This document shows, one piece after another, positions 54,530 to 63,442 of a stretch of DNA of 64,000 bases (position 1 is the stretch's first letter; each line of letters opens with the position of its first letter). The stretch lies in NCBI RefSeq assembly GCF_017812015.1, contig NZ_JADQTN010000001.1, forward strand, positions 350,501-414,500, in the 5' to 3' direction. The position numbers and the translations under genes were made by a program. Below the pieces are notes generated by a model, which was not told the origin of the DNA, did not search any database, and saw only the letters and a program-made list of their open reading frames with translations. This DNA comes from Pontixanthobacter sp. CEM42 (lineage in GTDB: Bacteria > Pseudomonadota > Alphaproteobacteria > Sphingomonadales > Sphingomonadaceae).

Positions 54530-55283
54530 CGGTGAAGCTATACCCTGCGCCATAGAGCGTTTCGATGGCGTTGAAGCTTGAATCGGCAACGCGGAACTTG
54601 CGCCGCATCCTCTTTATATGGCTGTCGACCGTGCGGTCATCGACGAACATGTCATCGGGATAGGCAGCATCCATCAATTGGTTGCGCGACTTGATGACGC
54701 CAGGGCGAATAGCGAGCGCCTCCAAAATCAGGAACTCGGTAACGGTGAGTGAGACAGGCTTATCATCCCATGTTACGTGATGCCGCGCCGGGTCCATTGT
54801 TAGCCTGCCGCGAGTGAGGATTTCTGCTGCTGGCTCGGTAGTGGAAATGCTGCTGCTGAGCATAATACCGGCGCGCGCATCGCTGCGGCGCAAGATCGCG
54901 CGAATTCGTGCGAGAAGCAGTCTGATGCTGAATGGCTTCGCGATGTAATCATCCGCGCCTTGTGCAAGACCGGCTTCTTCGTCCTGCTCATCATCCTTGC
55001 TGGTCAGAAAAATGACCGGAAGGGACGACTTATCGCGCAAGTGGCGAAGCAGTTCCATCCCATCCATACGCGGCATCTTGATGTCGAATACCGCCAAATC
55101 AGGCGGGTTTTCCAGCAACGCTTTGAGTGCCGCTTCGCCATCGGAATACACGCGCGTTGCGTAACCTTCTGCCTGCAGAGCGATGGATACGGTCGTCAGA
55201 ATGTTACGGTCATCATCAACCAGCGCGATCACTTGCTGACCAGCGCTTTGCTCCGCCTGCGATGATTGCTGCGACTCTGCCAC
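54522..55283 (-). CDS. chvI: response regulator ChvI
   Basis: A 253-residue OmpR-type regulator: receiver with D-D acidic pair, phospho-Asp in [12 protein letters not shown] (about 67) and K at T-S-K-D-D-E; winged-helix DNA-binding domain with R-N-Q-L-M-D-A-A-Y and the final G-A-G-Y-S-F. In alphaproteobacteria ChvI controls envelope and carbon genes, in some species including pckA, which starts divergently 296 bases away. The N-terminal tail of about 15 residues is Gln/Ser-rich. Confidence 0.94.
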   Translation of the reverse strand: MAESQQSSQAEQSAGQQVIALVDDDRNILTTVSIALQAEGYATRVYSDGEAALKALLENPPDLAVFDIKMPRMDGMELLRHLRDKSSLPVIFLTSKDDEQDEEAGLAQGADDYIAKPFSIRLLLARIRAILRRSDARAGIMLSSSISTTEPAAEILTRGRLTMDPARHHVTWDDKPVSLTVTEFLILEALAIRPGVIKSRNQLMDAAYPDDMFVDDRTVDSHIKRMRRKFRVADSSFNAIETLYGAGYSFTDG

Positions 55284-55579
55284 TAACTTCCCGTCTCCAC
55301 ATCTTGTGATTTGCAGCAGGACTAGCCCGTTCGTTGCGATCAGACAACGCGGCGATTTAACTTACCGGCTTGGGAGGTGTGGTGGAGGCGAGCATGGACG
55401 TGAATTGTGCACAGTCCGCTGGCGAAGATGCAGACTCGGTTTGACGTAGCGGCGTGGCGTCATTATGCGCTGCATCGCGCGCCCGTGCATTCGTATGCAG
55501 GCGAATCGAACAACACCGCACCCGAGCCTTTCTTGGTGGCTAAACGGTCATCGCAAACAGGCTTGGTAAGGAGATTTCA
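55284..55579. promoter_or_regulatory. divergent regulatory region of chvI and pckA
   Basis: A 296-base gap between divergent genes, so both promoters must lie here. Two short inverted repeats are visible at 55491-55504 (TGCAT/ATGCA) and 55494-55511 (ATTCG/CGAAT). I cannot identify a ChvI box or -35/-10 pair with confidence. Confidence 0.4.
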
Positions 55580-57175
55580 GTGACGACCCCCCTCTCTTAT
55601 CCGCTTTCCAATCAGGGCATTGCCACCGATGCAATGATCCACCCGAATCTGGGCACCGCGCAGCTGGTCGAGCAGGCGCTTTCGAATGGCGAGGGACGGC
55701 TTGCCAAACATGGTCCGCTGGTTGTCGAAACCGGTCAGCACACCGGCCGCTCGGCAAAAGACAAGTTCATTGTCCGTGATGAAACCACTGAGGACACCGT
55801 GTGGTGGGGCAAGGTCAACGCATCGATGACGCCGGAGCACTTCGCCAATCTAAAGGAAGATTTTCTCTCCGCGGTCGGCCAGAAACATACACTCTATGTC
55901 GCCGACCTGTTCGGCGGTTCGCAGGCGGAACACCGCGTAAATGTGCGCGTGATCAACGAGCTGGCATGGCACAATCTGTTTATCCGCACGCTGCTGGTGC
56001 GTCCGACTGCGGAAGAGCTTGACGGCTTCACCCCGGAATACACCATCATCGATCTGCCTAGCTTCCGCGCAGATCCGGAACGTCACGGTACGCGCAGCGA
56101 GACTGTGATTGCTGTCAATCTAACGGAGAAACTAATCCTGATCGGCGGAACAAAATATGCTGGTGAGATGAAGAAGAGCGTCTTCGGTATTCTCAATTAT
56201 CTGCTGCCGGCCAAGGGCGTGATGCCAATGCATTGCAGCGCGAATATCAGCCCCGAAGGCGAAACCGCGGTGTTCTTTGGTCTGTCGGGTACAGGTAAGA
56301 CGACCCTGTCCGCCGATGCGAGCCGCACGCTGATCGGCGATGACGAGCATGGCTGGTCAGACGAGTCCGTGTTTAACTTCGAAGGTGGTTGCTACGCCAA
56401 GATGATCCGCCTCTCGGAAGAGGCCGAGCCAGAGATTTACGCCACCACCCGCAAGTTCGGCACTGTGCTGGAAAATGTAGTGATGGACGCAGATACGCGC
56501 GAGCTCGATTTCGATGATAACTCGCTCGCCGAAAATACGCGCGGTGCCTATCCGATTGAATCGATCCCCAACACCTCAGTCGACAATCTCGGTCCGGTGC
56601 CCAAGAACGTGATCATGCTCACTGCAGATGCGTTTGGCGTGCTGCCTCCAATTGCGCGCCTCACACCCGATCAGGCGATGTATCACTTCCTTTCCGGCTA
56701 CACGGCTAAGGTTGCTGGCACAGAGATTGGCGTAACCGAACCAGAGGCGACCTTCAGCACATGCTTCGGCGCACCGTTTATGCCGCGCCACCCGAGTGTT
56801 TACGGCAATCTATTGAAAGAGCGTATCGCCAAAGGCGGCGTTACCTGTTGGCTCGTCAACACCGGTTGGACCGGCGGCAAATATGGCGTTGGCAACCGGA
56901 TGCCGATCAAAGCGACCCGCGCGCTGCTCAATGCGGCGCTTGATGGCTCTTTGAACAACGCTGAATTCCGTAAGGACCCCAATTTCGGATTTGAAGTCCC
57001 CGTCACGGTTGCGGGTGTAGATACCGCGATTCTTGATCCGCGTTCAACCTGGGCCGATGCCGAGGAATACGACCAGACCGCGCAAAAACTGGTGCAGTTG
57101 TTCGTCGACAATTTTGCCGAATTTGAAGCGCATGTCGATGAAGGTGTCCGTCAGGCAGCGCCGACTGCTGCCTGA
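55580..57175 (+). CDS. pckA: phosphoenolpyruvate carboxykinase (ATP)
   Basis: A 531-residue enzyme that converts oxaloacetate and ATP to phosphoenolpyruvate in gluconeogenesis. P-loop G-L-S-G-T-G-K-T-T (about 235), metal/substrate segment D-D-E-H-G-W and E-G-G-C-Y-A-K are present, and R-T-like adenine sites follow. GTG start with AAGGAGA five bases before it. It is followed by a strong terminator. ChvI next door probably regulates it, as reported in other alphaproteobacteria. Confidence 0.97.
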   Translation: MTTPLSYPLSNQGIATDAMIHPNLGTAQLVEQALSNGEGRLAKHGPLVVETGQHTGRSAKDKFIVRDETTEDTVWWGKVNASMTPEHFANLKEDFLSAVGQKHTLYVADLFGGSQAEHRVNVRVINELAWHNLFIRTLLVRPTAEELDGFTPEYTIIDLPSFRADPERHGTRSETVIAVNLTEKLILIGGTKYAGEMKKSVFGILNYLLPAKGVMPMHCSANISPEGETAVFFGLSGTGKTTLSADASRTLIGDDEHGWSDESVFNFEGGCYAKMIRLSEEAEPEIYATTRKFGTVLENVVMDADTRELDFDDNSLAENTRGAYPIESIPNTSVDNLGPVPKNVIMLTADAFGVLPPIARLTPDQAMYHFLSGYTAKVAGTEIGVTEPEATFSTCFGAPFMPRHPSVYGNLLKERIAKGGVTCWLVNTGWTGGKYGVGNRMPIKATRALLNAALDGSLNNAEFRKDPNFGFEVPVTVAGVDTAILDPRSTWADAEEYDQTAQKLVQLFVDNFAEFEAHVDEGVRQAAPTAA

Positions 57176-57210
57176 TCAGAACCATCCAGATTTTACAGTT
57201 GGAGAGGAGA

Positions 57211-57257
57211 CCCTCTTCCCGCATGCGTCAAGTTTGCGGGAAGGGGGTTTTTCTTTT
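57211..57257 (+). terminator. strong rho-independent terminator after pckA
   Basis: A 13-bp stem (57211-57223 with 57235-57247, one T-G pair), 11-base loop and a following run of T with one C. It begins 35 bases after the pckA stop. Confidence 0.9.
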
Positions 57258-57307
57258 GCCAAGACTCGGTCAATGTGGGCGCACATTTATTCTGATGGAG
57301 CGTCCAC

Positions 57308-57670
57308 ATGAGCATTCTCGATTCTATCCTCACCCAAGTATCCGGTTCGCCGGACACCGTTGCCGAATTGGCCAAGAAGGTCGGTATTGATCCCGCGATG
57401 GCGGAGAAGGCGGTGGCGGCATTGGGGCAGTCGCATGCTGAAGACGGGGACACTGTCGAACTGGCTGCAGGAAAGACCGGAATTGATAGCGGAATACTGG
57501 GCAATATCATGTCGCAAATGGGCGGCGAGGGCGCGCTTGGTGATCTGGCAGGAAAGTTCGGCGGAGACTCCAAGCTTGGGGGCTTGGCGTCGATGTTGGA
57601 CCGCGATAGCGACGGTAACCCGCTTGATGATATTGCAGGCATGGCATCCGGCCTGTTTGGTAAGAAATAA
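57308..57670 (+). CDS. small DUF937-type protein with Asp-rich loop
   Basis: A 120-residue soluble protein. It shares helical repeats and Gly-rich spacing with the next gene (G-I-D-P-A-M-A-E-K-A-V-A-A-L; G-G-D-S-K-L-G-G-L-A). Near the end is L-D-R-D-S-D-G-N-P-L-D-D, which resembles a calcium-binding D-x-D-x-D-G loop, although the spacing of the last ligands is imperfect. Function unknown. It begins 50 bases after the pckA terminator. Confidence 0.7.
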   Translation: MSILDSILTQVSGSPDTVAELAKKVGIDPAMAEKAVAALGQSHAEDGDTVELAAGKTGIDSGILGNIMSQMGGEGALGDLAGKFGGDSKLGGLASMLDRDSDGNPLDDIAGMASGLFGKK

Positions 57671-57701
57671 TTCAAAAACACACTGATTTCAGGAGAGAAC
57701 T

Positions 57702-58202
57702 ATGAGCCTCGCAACAATGCTGCAACAGAGCGGCGTCATCGAAAGTATGGCTGGTGAACTGGGTATCGACCCGCAAACAGCCAAAGTTGGCGCAGGTGCG
57801 CTGCTCCCAGCGATTGTTGCGGGCATGGGCCGCAGCGCTTCGGGTTCAGGTGGCGGCGGTGCGCTCGGCGGTCTCGGCAGTCTTGCCGGCGCGATCATGG
57901 GCGGTGGCGGGGGCGGCATGCTTGATGCTGTTCTCGGCCAATCTCCGACACCGACGCAGCAAGGTAACGATATCCTCGGCAATATCTTTGGCAGCAAGGA
58001 TGTTAGCCGCGGCGTGGCAGGCGAAGTCGCTGCGCTGACCGGTATCGACGAAGGCATCTTGAAGAAAATGCTCCCGATCCTCGCAATGGCAGCAGCCGGT
58101 TACATGGCGAAAAACGCGACAGGCGGCGGCCAAGGTGGTGCCGGAGGCGGCGCGTTGGGCGGTATTCTTGGATCAATCGTTACCGGGATGATGTCACGGT
58201 AA
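57702..58202 (+). CDS. DUF937 family protein
   Basis: A 166-residue soluble protein, fitting DUF937: opening L-A-T-M-L-Q-Q-S-G-V-I-E, repeated Gly-rich segments (G-G-A-L-G-G-L-G-S-L) and a central G-I-D-E-G-I-L-K-K-M-L-P-I-L-A-M. No function is established for the family. It follows its smaller relative by 31 bases, and a bidirectional terminator separates it from the convergent peptidase gene. Confidence 0.85.
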   Translation: MSLATMLQQSGVIESMAGELGIDPQTAKVGAGALLPAIVAGMGRSASGSGGGGALGGLGSLAGAIMGGGGGGMLDAVLGQSPTPTQQGNDILGNIFGSKDVSRGVAGEVAALTGIDEGILKKMLPILAMAAAGYMAKNATGGGQGGAGGGALGGILGSIVTGMMSR

Positions 58203-58225
58203 GCGATCCGAAATCAGCATTCAGA

Positions 58226-58255
58226 ACGGCGGCGGAAGCGATTCTGCCGCCGTTT
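58226..58255. terminator. bidirectional terminator hairpin
   Basis: A 12-bp stem (58226-58237 with 58244-58255, one G-T) with a six-base loop lies between the convergent DUF937 and peptidase genes; AA and TT ends suit both directions. Confidence 0.7.
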
Positions 58256-58260
58256 CTTAT

Positions 58261-59832
58261 CTACTCGGCTTCGTCGGGTGAGTCCGCTTCGTCATCATCG
58301 TCTGCCTGTGGCTCAGATCTAACCGACATAGCGGCAGATCTGCGACTGAATGGCGTCCCCTCTTCGGCTTGTCCCAACAGTTCGATCAGCCGCTTTGCAG
58401 CTGCGGCTTGTGAACCACCGTGCGGGTTTCCGGCCAATGGAGCGAGACTTTGTTGAGCTAGGGCTATCTTTCCTTCGCGCGCCTGCATCAGTCCGACATT
58501 CATCCATAGAGAATGATCGAAGGGAGCAAGCATGGCTGCTTTTTCAAGCGCAAGTTTGGCTTGTTCGGGCGGGGCCTCGCCGCGCTGCACATAGCTGCGA
58601 TAGTAATAGATAAGCGGGAGCGGGTGATCGTTTTCAATTCTGTTGAGCGCGCTGAATGGCTTCATCGCTGCCTGATAGGCTGCCTCTAGATCATCCGCGT
58701 CCTCTGCCATGCGGAACAATGCGTAGCCCTTTTGGACATAGGCATTCCCTTTAGCCGGATCGATTGCGATCGCTGCATCAGCGGCAGCAATCGCCGCGGC
58801 GTCATTTCCGGAATCATACTCGGCTTCTGCCAGTGCAGTGAGGACCCCGGCATCACCGGGATATTTCTCCGCGACTTTCCGCGCATCGACCACCACTTCT
58901 GCCGCTTGTTCCGCATTCACGCCTCGCTGTGACCGCATGCGGATAGGCATCATTTTCGCTTCTCCCTCGGAGAGTCTGCGGATCGAGACTTCACCAAATT
59001 CGAGCCATTCGGGCTGAAGCCGGTAATTGAACATACGGCGCTGTTTCAGATAGCGCTTTAGTTGTTTTTCGAGCTCATCGAGGTCGCCGAAAACAGCTTC
59101 TGCAGCCTCCATTGAAGGCACGCCACTCGCGACCTGTTGCCAATAGACAGACAATTGGCCCTTACGTTCGTCATCGAATGTCAGGAAGTGATAGAGCAGC
59201 CAGCTACGACCATAAAACGCGTCATACTTCTTGCCTTTGTTCTTCTCGTAAAGTTCTGAATCGAGCAGCTCATAGACTGAGACATCGTCGGCAAAGGCCA
59301 GTTCGTTTGCGCGGTGGAGGGCAGGGCGCCCCACTTGGACGCTGCCATCTCTGTTGAACGATGACGCGGCAAAGAATTCGGCAGCGCCTTCGCTCATCCA
59401 GCGCGGCATTGCGAAGCGCGAGGTGGAAATAAGGAAGTGGTGCGCATATTCATGCAGCAACACGACAGTCGAGAAATCCGGGTATCCGTTGGTCAGGCGT
59501 ATGTCTTGAACAAAAGCCTTGGAGCCACCGGCACGCGGGACGTAGAAGCCTGCGATATATTTGCTTTTCGTGCCCGCCAGTTTGCGAATGTCGCGTTGGC
59601 TGCCAGCCGCAAAAATCACCACCCTGTTGGACGGACTAGGTTTTTCTACTTTCCGGCCGGTAATGAATTCCATTGATGCGTGATATTGTTCCAGCATCTC
59701 CGCAAAGCGCCGCACATCTTTCTCGCTATCATCCGCATAGATGACAAAGTGATCGCTTTGCGCCTCATGCCATTTCGCATGTGCCGGTGAAACCATCCCG
59801 ATGACGATTAGAAAAATGATCCAGTATTTCAC
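58261..59832 (-). CDS. secreted TPR protein with HExxH metallopeptidase motif
   Basis: About 523 residues. A signal peptide (to about 19) is followed by a region with a zinc motif H-E-Y-A-H (about residue 125) inside L-L-H-E-Y-A-H-H-F-L, like DUF1570/gluzincin domains. The rest is helical, with TPR-like units from about 310 (A-L-A-E-A-E-Y-D-S-G-N-D-A-A-A) to a charged acidic tail. A third zinc ligand is not obvious. GTG at 59832 has GGGAG five bases upstream, preferred over an earlier ATG. Substrate unknown. Confidence 0.75.
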   Translation of the reverse strand: MKYWIIFLIVIGMVSPAHAKWHEAQSDHFVIYADDSEKDVRRFAEMLEQYHASMEFITGRKVEKPSPSNRVVIFAAGSQRDIRKLAGTKSKYIAGFYVPRAGGSKAFVQDIRLTNGYPDFSTVVLLHEYAHHFLISTSRFAMPRWMSEGAAEFFAASSFNRDGSVQVGRPALHRANELAFADDVSVYELLDSELYEKNKGKKYDAFYGRSWLLYHFLTFDDERKGQLSVYWQQVASGVPSMEAAEAVFGDLDELEKQLKRYLKQRRMFNYRLQPEWLEFGEVSIRRLSEGEAKMMPIRMRSQRGVNAEQAAEVVVDARKVAEKYPGDAGVLTALAEAEYDSGNDAAAIAAADAAIAIDPAKGNAYVQKGYALFRMAEDADDLEAAYQAAMKPFSALNRIENDHPLPLIYYYRSYVQRGEAPPEQAKLALEKAAMLAPFDHSLWMNVGLMQAREGKIALAQQSLAPLAGNPHGGSQAAAAKRLIELLGQAEEGTPFSRRSAAMSVRSEPQADDDDEADSPDEAE

Positions 59833-59936
59833 AATAACTCCCGCCGTCTGAAGGGCAGCGTAATGCTTTGTGATCAATCAATAAAGGGTGTTCTTTTCTT
59901 GAGTGTTTCAGGCGCAGAAAACGGAATTCTTGCGGC

Positions 59937-61778
59937 TCAGCCTTTTGTTGCGGCGATATACCGATCAACATTCTTCTCCAGCACATCCATTGGCGCGTTA
60001 CCGCCTAGGATGACGGCATCGTTGAATGCTTTCATGTCGTAGCCAGCGCCAAGCTCCTTCTCGGCCTTGCTGCGCAGGTCAGTGATCCGGCTGTGACCTA
60101 GTTTGTAGCCAGTGGCTTGGCCGGGCCAGCTGCAGTAGCGGTCAACTTCGCTGGCGACTTCCTGCGGTTTGGAGCCGTTGCGAGAGACAAAGAAATCGAC
60201 TGCCTTTTCACGGCTCCAGCCTTTTGCGTGGAGACCTGTATCGACCACCATGCGGCAGGCACGGAAGGCGAGCGACTGCAGATAGCCGAGCCGACCGACT
60301 TTGAAATCGTCATAGGCGCCCAGTTCGTCTGCCAATTGCTCGCCATAAAGCGCCCAGCCTTCGGAGAATGGATTGAAGGCGAGGATACTGCGGATCAGCG
60401 GCAAGCGGTTGGAATATTCGCCTTCCCATACATGGCCGGGAATCGTTTCGTGATAGGTCAAATCGGCCAGATCATATTTGCGGTGCAAATCGGTGCTGCG
60501 CAGATTGATGAGGAACCGGCCCGGTATCGTGCCGTCCTTGCTGCCTGCACCGCCATATGCGCCGGGTGCGCCAGCCTCTTCGGCAATGGGGATGCGGACT
60601 ACTTCAAGGTTAGGGTCAACAAGCGTGTTAAACGCGCGCGGCATCTGAGCTTTGATCCAGTCGATACGCTCATCAATGAAAGCGAAGATTTCCTCACGGC
60701 CTTTGTCGCCTTCGGCGAATTTGTAGCGCGGATCGGCGCTGAGTCCCTGCATCCTCTCGCCAACGGAGCCAGTCGTATAGCCGATTTCGCGCAGGATCGG
60801 GTCCATTTGCGCATGCAGTACTTCGAGTTCTTCCAGACCTTGCTGGTGAATCTCGTCAGCGGTGAGGTTAGTGGTTGTGCTGGAACGGAGCGCCCATTGG
60901 TACCACTCTTCTCCATCAGGCTGCTCACGCATACCCGGTGCGCTCTTGGCTTCAGCGCGTTGCGATTTCAACTCGTCAAGCTGGCGTTGCAGTGCTTCGA
61001 TAACGGGCTTGCCCTCGACTTCCAGCACGGCTTCGATTGGCGGCCTTTTCAGTCCAGCCTCTGCCGCTCTCTCGCTAAGCGCAGAGGAGAACAGTTCACC
61101 CCTTTGGGCGCTGGCAATGGTCAGTTCGAGCTGCGGAATGGCTTTGTCGATCAGGAAGTCGGGCGGAATAACGCCCATTGCCCGCGCGGCTTGCATACGT
61201 GACAACTCACCATCGAGGACGGCAGGAAACTGCTCGACTCGGGCGAGGAATGCGTCGGCATCATCATCAGTCCGGACGGGATGGTCGAGCTGCATAAAGC
61301 GCGGCACGCCTAGATAGGCGCCGACATTCTGGATCACCACATAGGGTGCGGTGCGCCAGCTTCCGACGGGAGTATCACCATAAGGGAGCGCGAAACCAGC
61401 GAGCGCGGTTTCATATCCGCTGGCGACAACTTCGAAATTGGTGCGGGTGTCGGCATCGAAATCCGACATGTCGAGGCCGCGGATACGCTCCAAATCATCG
61501 CGCAAGGTTGCGGCGTAGGCATCTTGGCCTGCTTGCGTTTGATCTTCCAGCTTACCGCGCAACGCAGAGTATTCACCGGTGTCTACCCCGAGCCCTGTCG
61601 CCCGCGCCGGCTCATGCGCGAGCAGGCGATAGGCAATAGCTTCCAATTCTTCCTCTGGAGTGCCGGAGAGCGTCGTTGAAACGGGTTTGCAGCCGGGTAG
61701 GACGGCCAAAGAAACACCCGCCCCAATCCCGTAAAGGGCTTGGCGGCGGGTGATCGAAAATGTGTCAGGATTTGTCAT
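59937..61778 (-). CDS. DUF885 family protein, Tat-exported
   Basis: About 613 residues. The Tat motif S-I-T-R-R-Q-A-L starts the signal and L-P-G-C follows, so it may be a Tat lipoprotein. The family motif T-Y-H-E-T-I-P-G-H (about residue 440) is an HExxPGH signature of DUF885, predicted as a zinc-dependent peptidase-like family. No activity is proven. Start at the ATG at 61778 gives the twin-arginine region; an earlier in-frame ATG adds a polar stretch. Confidence 0.88.
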   Translation of the reverse strand: MTNPDTFSITRRQALYGIGAGVSLAVLPGCKPVSTTLSGTPEEELEAIAYRLLAHEPARATGLGVDTGEYSALRGKLEDQTQAGQDAYAATLRDDLERIRGLDMSDFDADTRTNFEVVASGYETALAGFALPYGDTPVGSWRTAPYVVIQNVGAYLGVPRFMQLDHPVRTDDDADAFLARVEQFPAVLDGELSRMQAARAMGVIPPDFLIDKAIPQLELTIASAQRGELFSSALSERAAEAGLKRPPIEAVLEVEGKPVIEALQRQLDELKSQRAEAKSAPGMREQPDGEEWYQWALRSSTTTNLTADEIHQQGLEELEVLHAQMDPILREIGYTTGSVGERMQGLSADPRYKFAEGDKGREEIFAFIDERIDWIKAQMPRAFNTLVDPNLEVVRIPIAEEAGAPGAYGGAGSKDGTIPGRFLINLRSTDLHRKYDLADLTYHETIPGHVWEGEYSNRLPLIRSILAFNPFSEGWALYGEQLADELGAYDDFKVGRLGYLQSLAFRACRMVVDTGLHAKGWSREKAVDFFVSRNGSKPQEVASEVDRYCSWPGQATGYKLGHSRITDLRSKAEKELGAGYDMKAFNDAVILGGNAPMDVLEKNVDRYIAATKG

Positions 61779-61851
61779 CCTGATTGTCTGACGTGGCGGG
61801 GCAAAGGTGTCAAACCTGCCGCCCAAGATAGGGTGCCACGATCAACAGATG

Positions 61852-62214
61852 TCAGTCGAGAAACTCGGCGGGTACTGTGCCGCCATTCTTGGCGAGTTCC
61901 TGCATCGTTTTCTTGTGCAACCAGATATTCTCGTCAGCGGAGCCCGAATAGTTGGTGTCGCCTAGCTCACCCGCCAATTCCTTGCGGTTGGCGAAGCTTG
62001 CATCGACGCCGATCAGCTTCAGCAGATCGACGATTGATGTGCGCCAGTTCAGCTTGTCCGCGCCAGGCATTGCGTCGAGCTTGGCAGCGACGTCGACCAC
62101 ACCAACGGGGGCGGGGGCATCGGGTGCTGCTGCCGGTGCTGGCGCTGCTTCTGCCTTTGTCTCTTCCTCGTCACCGCCGAAGATCGCGTTTTTAATTGAA
62201 CTGAAAATACCCAT
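61852..62214 (-). CDS. DUF3597 protein
   Basis: A 120-residue soluble protein. N-terminal M-G-I-F-S-S-I-K-N-A-I-F-G, then an Ala/Pro/Glu-rich spacer and a C-terminal helical domain (L-D-A-M-P-G-A-D-K-L-N-W-R-T-S-I-V-D, then L-H-K-K-T-M) characteristic of DUF3597. Function unknown; the family is often annotated as LysM-associated. GGGAGC lies eight bases before the ATG at 62214, which is preferred over the longer frame. Confidence 0.87.
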   Translation of the reverse strand: MGIFSSIKNAIFGGDEEETKAEAAPAPAAAPDAPAPVGVVDVAAKLDAMPGADKLNWRTSIVDLLKLIGVDASFANRKELAGELGDTNYSGSADENIWLHKKTMQELAKNGGTVPAEFLD

Positions 62215-62349
62215 AGCTTTCGCTCCCGTTATAATAAAATTACTGCCGGCCAGAGAATCCCGACTTGCAAATAATACAACGGTCATAGGACGGTATTGTT
62301 CCGCTGAAAAGTGGTTCCGTTCCCCCGTATGAACGGGTAGGGAGAGCCT

Positions 62350-62568
62350 ATGAATTTGGTGCTTTCATTGGTGGTCTTGGCGTCATTCGGTTTGCTGCTG
62401 GGCGCGTTTGCTTTGTGGCGGCGTGGCGGCGAGCCGAAGCAGGTATTTCTAATGGTCCTGCTTGCCCTGATTGCGATGGCCAATGTGGCAATCTGGACGG
62501 TGCCCGATGCCGAGGGGACGACGCCCCTCGACCAGATCGAGCAAGCCGAAGATGCGGCTACCGAGTGA
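62350..62568 (+). CDS. small two-helix membrane protein
   Basis: A 72-residue protein with two hydrophobic segments (L-V-L-S-L-V-V-L-A-S-F-G-L-L and V-F-L-M-V-L-L-A-L-I-A-M-A-N-V) and an acidic tail. No family recognised. It converges on the tonB gene, six bases apart. The flanking gene arrangement gives no hint to its role. Confidence 0.6.
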   Translation: MNLVLSLVVLASFGLLLGAFALWRRGGEPKQVFLMVLLALIAMANVAIWTVPDAEGTTPLDQIEQAEDAATE

Positions 62569-62574
62569 CGATCC

Positions 62575-63267
62575 TTATTCCGGCAGCTGCCAGAGGATCG
62601 ACTTGCTGTAAGTGTCGGTCACTTTCTCACCATTGCTGTTGAGCGCAGGCTCAAACCGCGCGCGGCGTTTTACCAGTTGGCACGTCGCTCGGTCCAATGC
62701 GCGGTGTCCGGTTGATGCTGTGATCTCGCAATCAATCACGCGCCCATTGGTGCCAACCGTAACGGAGAAGCTCGCCATGCCTTCAAACCCGCGATTGACC
62801 CAGCTGTCCCGATAATCATCATTGGTAACCCACAGACCAGCGTTGTTGCTGGGTTTGGCGGCTACGGGATCGAAGCCCGGTGGCGTAGGAGAAGGATCCA
62901 CCCCGCTTCCAGTGCCAGAACCAGCTGGAGGCAGTAGATCTTTCAGAATTTCGTCGCTTGCCGATGGTTCGTCAGTTGCATCCATCACAGCCGAATCCGT
63001 CGGGATGTCGTTGATTGGCTGCGGAATAAAGATCCGGTTATCCTTCGGCGGTGTTTGCTCTTTTTGATCCGGTTTCGGGTCAGGTGGTGGCGGTTTGGGC
63101 AGCTCAACTTCCACATTCACCCCCTTGAAAGGGATATCTTCTTCCGGAACGAATACCTTGGTCGCCAGACCCAGCACCAGCACGGTCCCGATTACACCAT
63201 GAATTATCGCAACCCCTGCGATCGCTGTTTTTCTGTTCGCTTGTCCTCCTTGATCGACATACGCCAT
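62575..63267 (-). CDS. tonB: energy transducer TonB
   Basis: A 230-residue TonB. One N-terminal helix (I-A-G-V-A-I-I-H-G-V-I-G-T-V-L-V-L-G), a Pro-rich periplasmic region (E-L-P-K-P-P-P-P-D-P-K-P) and the C-terminal TonB domain (Y-R-D-S-W-V-N-R-G-F-E-G, C-E-I-T-A-S-T-G-H) that binds TonB boxes of receptors. exbB/exbD are not adjacent. The ATG at 63267 follows GGAGAGGAG by seven bases. Two palindromes upstream at 63314 and 63352 could be operators. Confidence 0.93.
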   Translation of the reverse strand: MAYVDQGGQANRKTAIAGVAIIHGVIGTVLVLGLATKVFVPEEDIPFKGVNVEVELPKPPPPDPKPDQKEQTPPKDNRIFIPQPINDIPTDSAVMDATDEPSASDEILKDLLPPAGSGTGSGVDPSPTPPGFDPVAAKPSNNAGLWVTNDDYRDSWVNRGFEGMASFSVTVGTNGRVIDCEITASTGHRALDRATCQLVKRRARFEPALNSNGEKVTDTYSKSILWQLPE

Positions 63268-63313
63268 GATTTTTCTCCTCTCCTTCGTTGCAGTTATCTG
63301 CAATCTATCAGGT

Positions 63314-63330
63314 ATGTTACAACGTAACAT
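63314..63330 (-). promoter_or_regulatory. 17-bp palindrome upstream of tonB
   Basis: ATGTTAC and GTAACAT are perfect inverse arms around AAC, about 47 bases before the tonB ATG, a normal operator position. It resembles Zur- or TetR-type sites, but I cannot assign a regulator. Confidence 0.45.
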
Positions 63331-63351
63331 GTATATGAGGCAAGTGTTGGG

Positions 63352-63365
63352 CGCGATATATCGCG
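63352..63365. promoter_or_regulatory. 14-bp CGCGATATATCGCG palindrome
   Basis: A perfect 14-base palindrome between the tonB promoter region and the end of the hydrolase gene. It could be an operator or chance. It is more symmetric than its surroundings. Confidence 0.3.
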
Positions 63366-63442
63366 TGGCGTTTTGCCACTTATGGAAGTCCAAACGGTGC
63401 GAAAACGGGCCCGTAGCCGCCCGTAAATTACCTGATTGGGCG

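Noticed and set aside
60117-61202. A 361-codon open frame opposite the DUF885 gene
   Set aside because: Antisense to a protein with a Tat signal and HExxPGH motif; peptide composition looks random.
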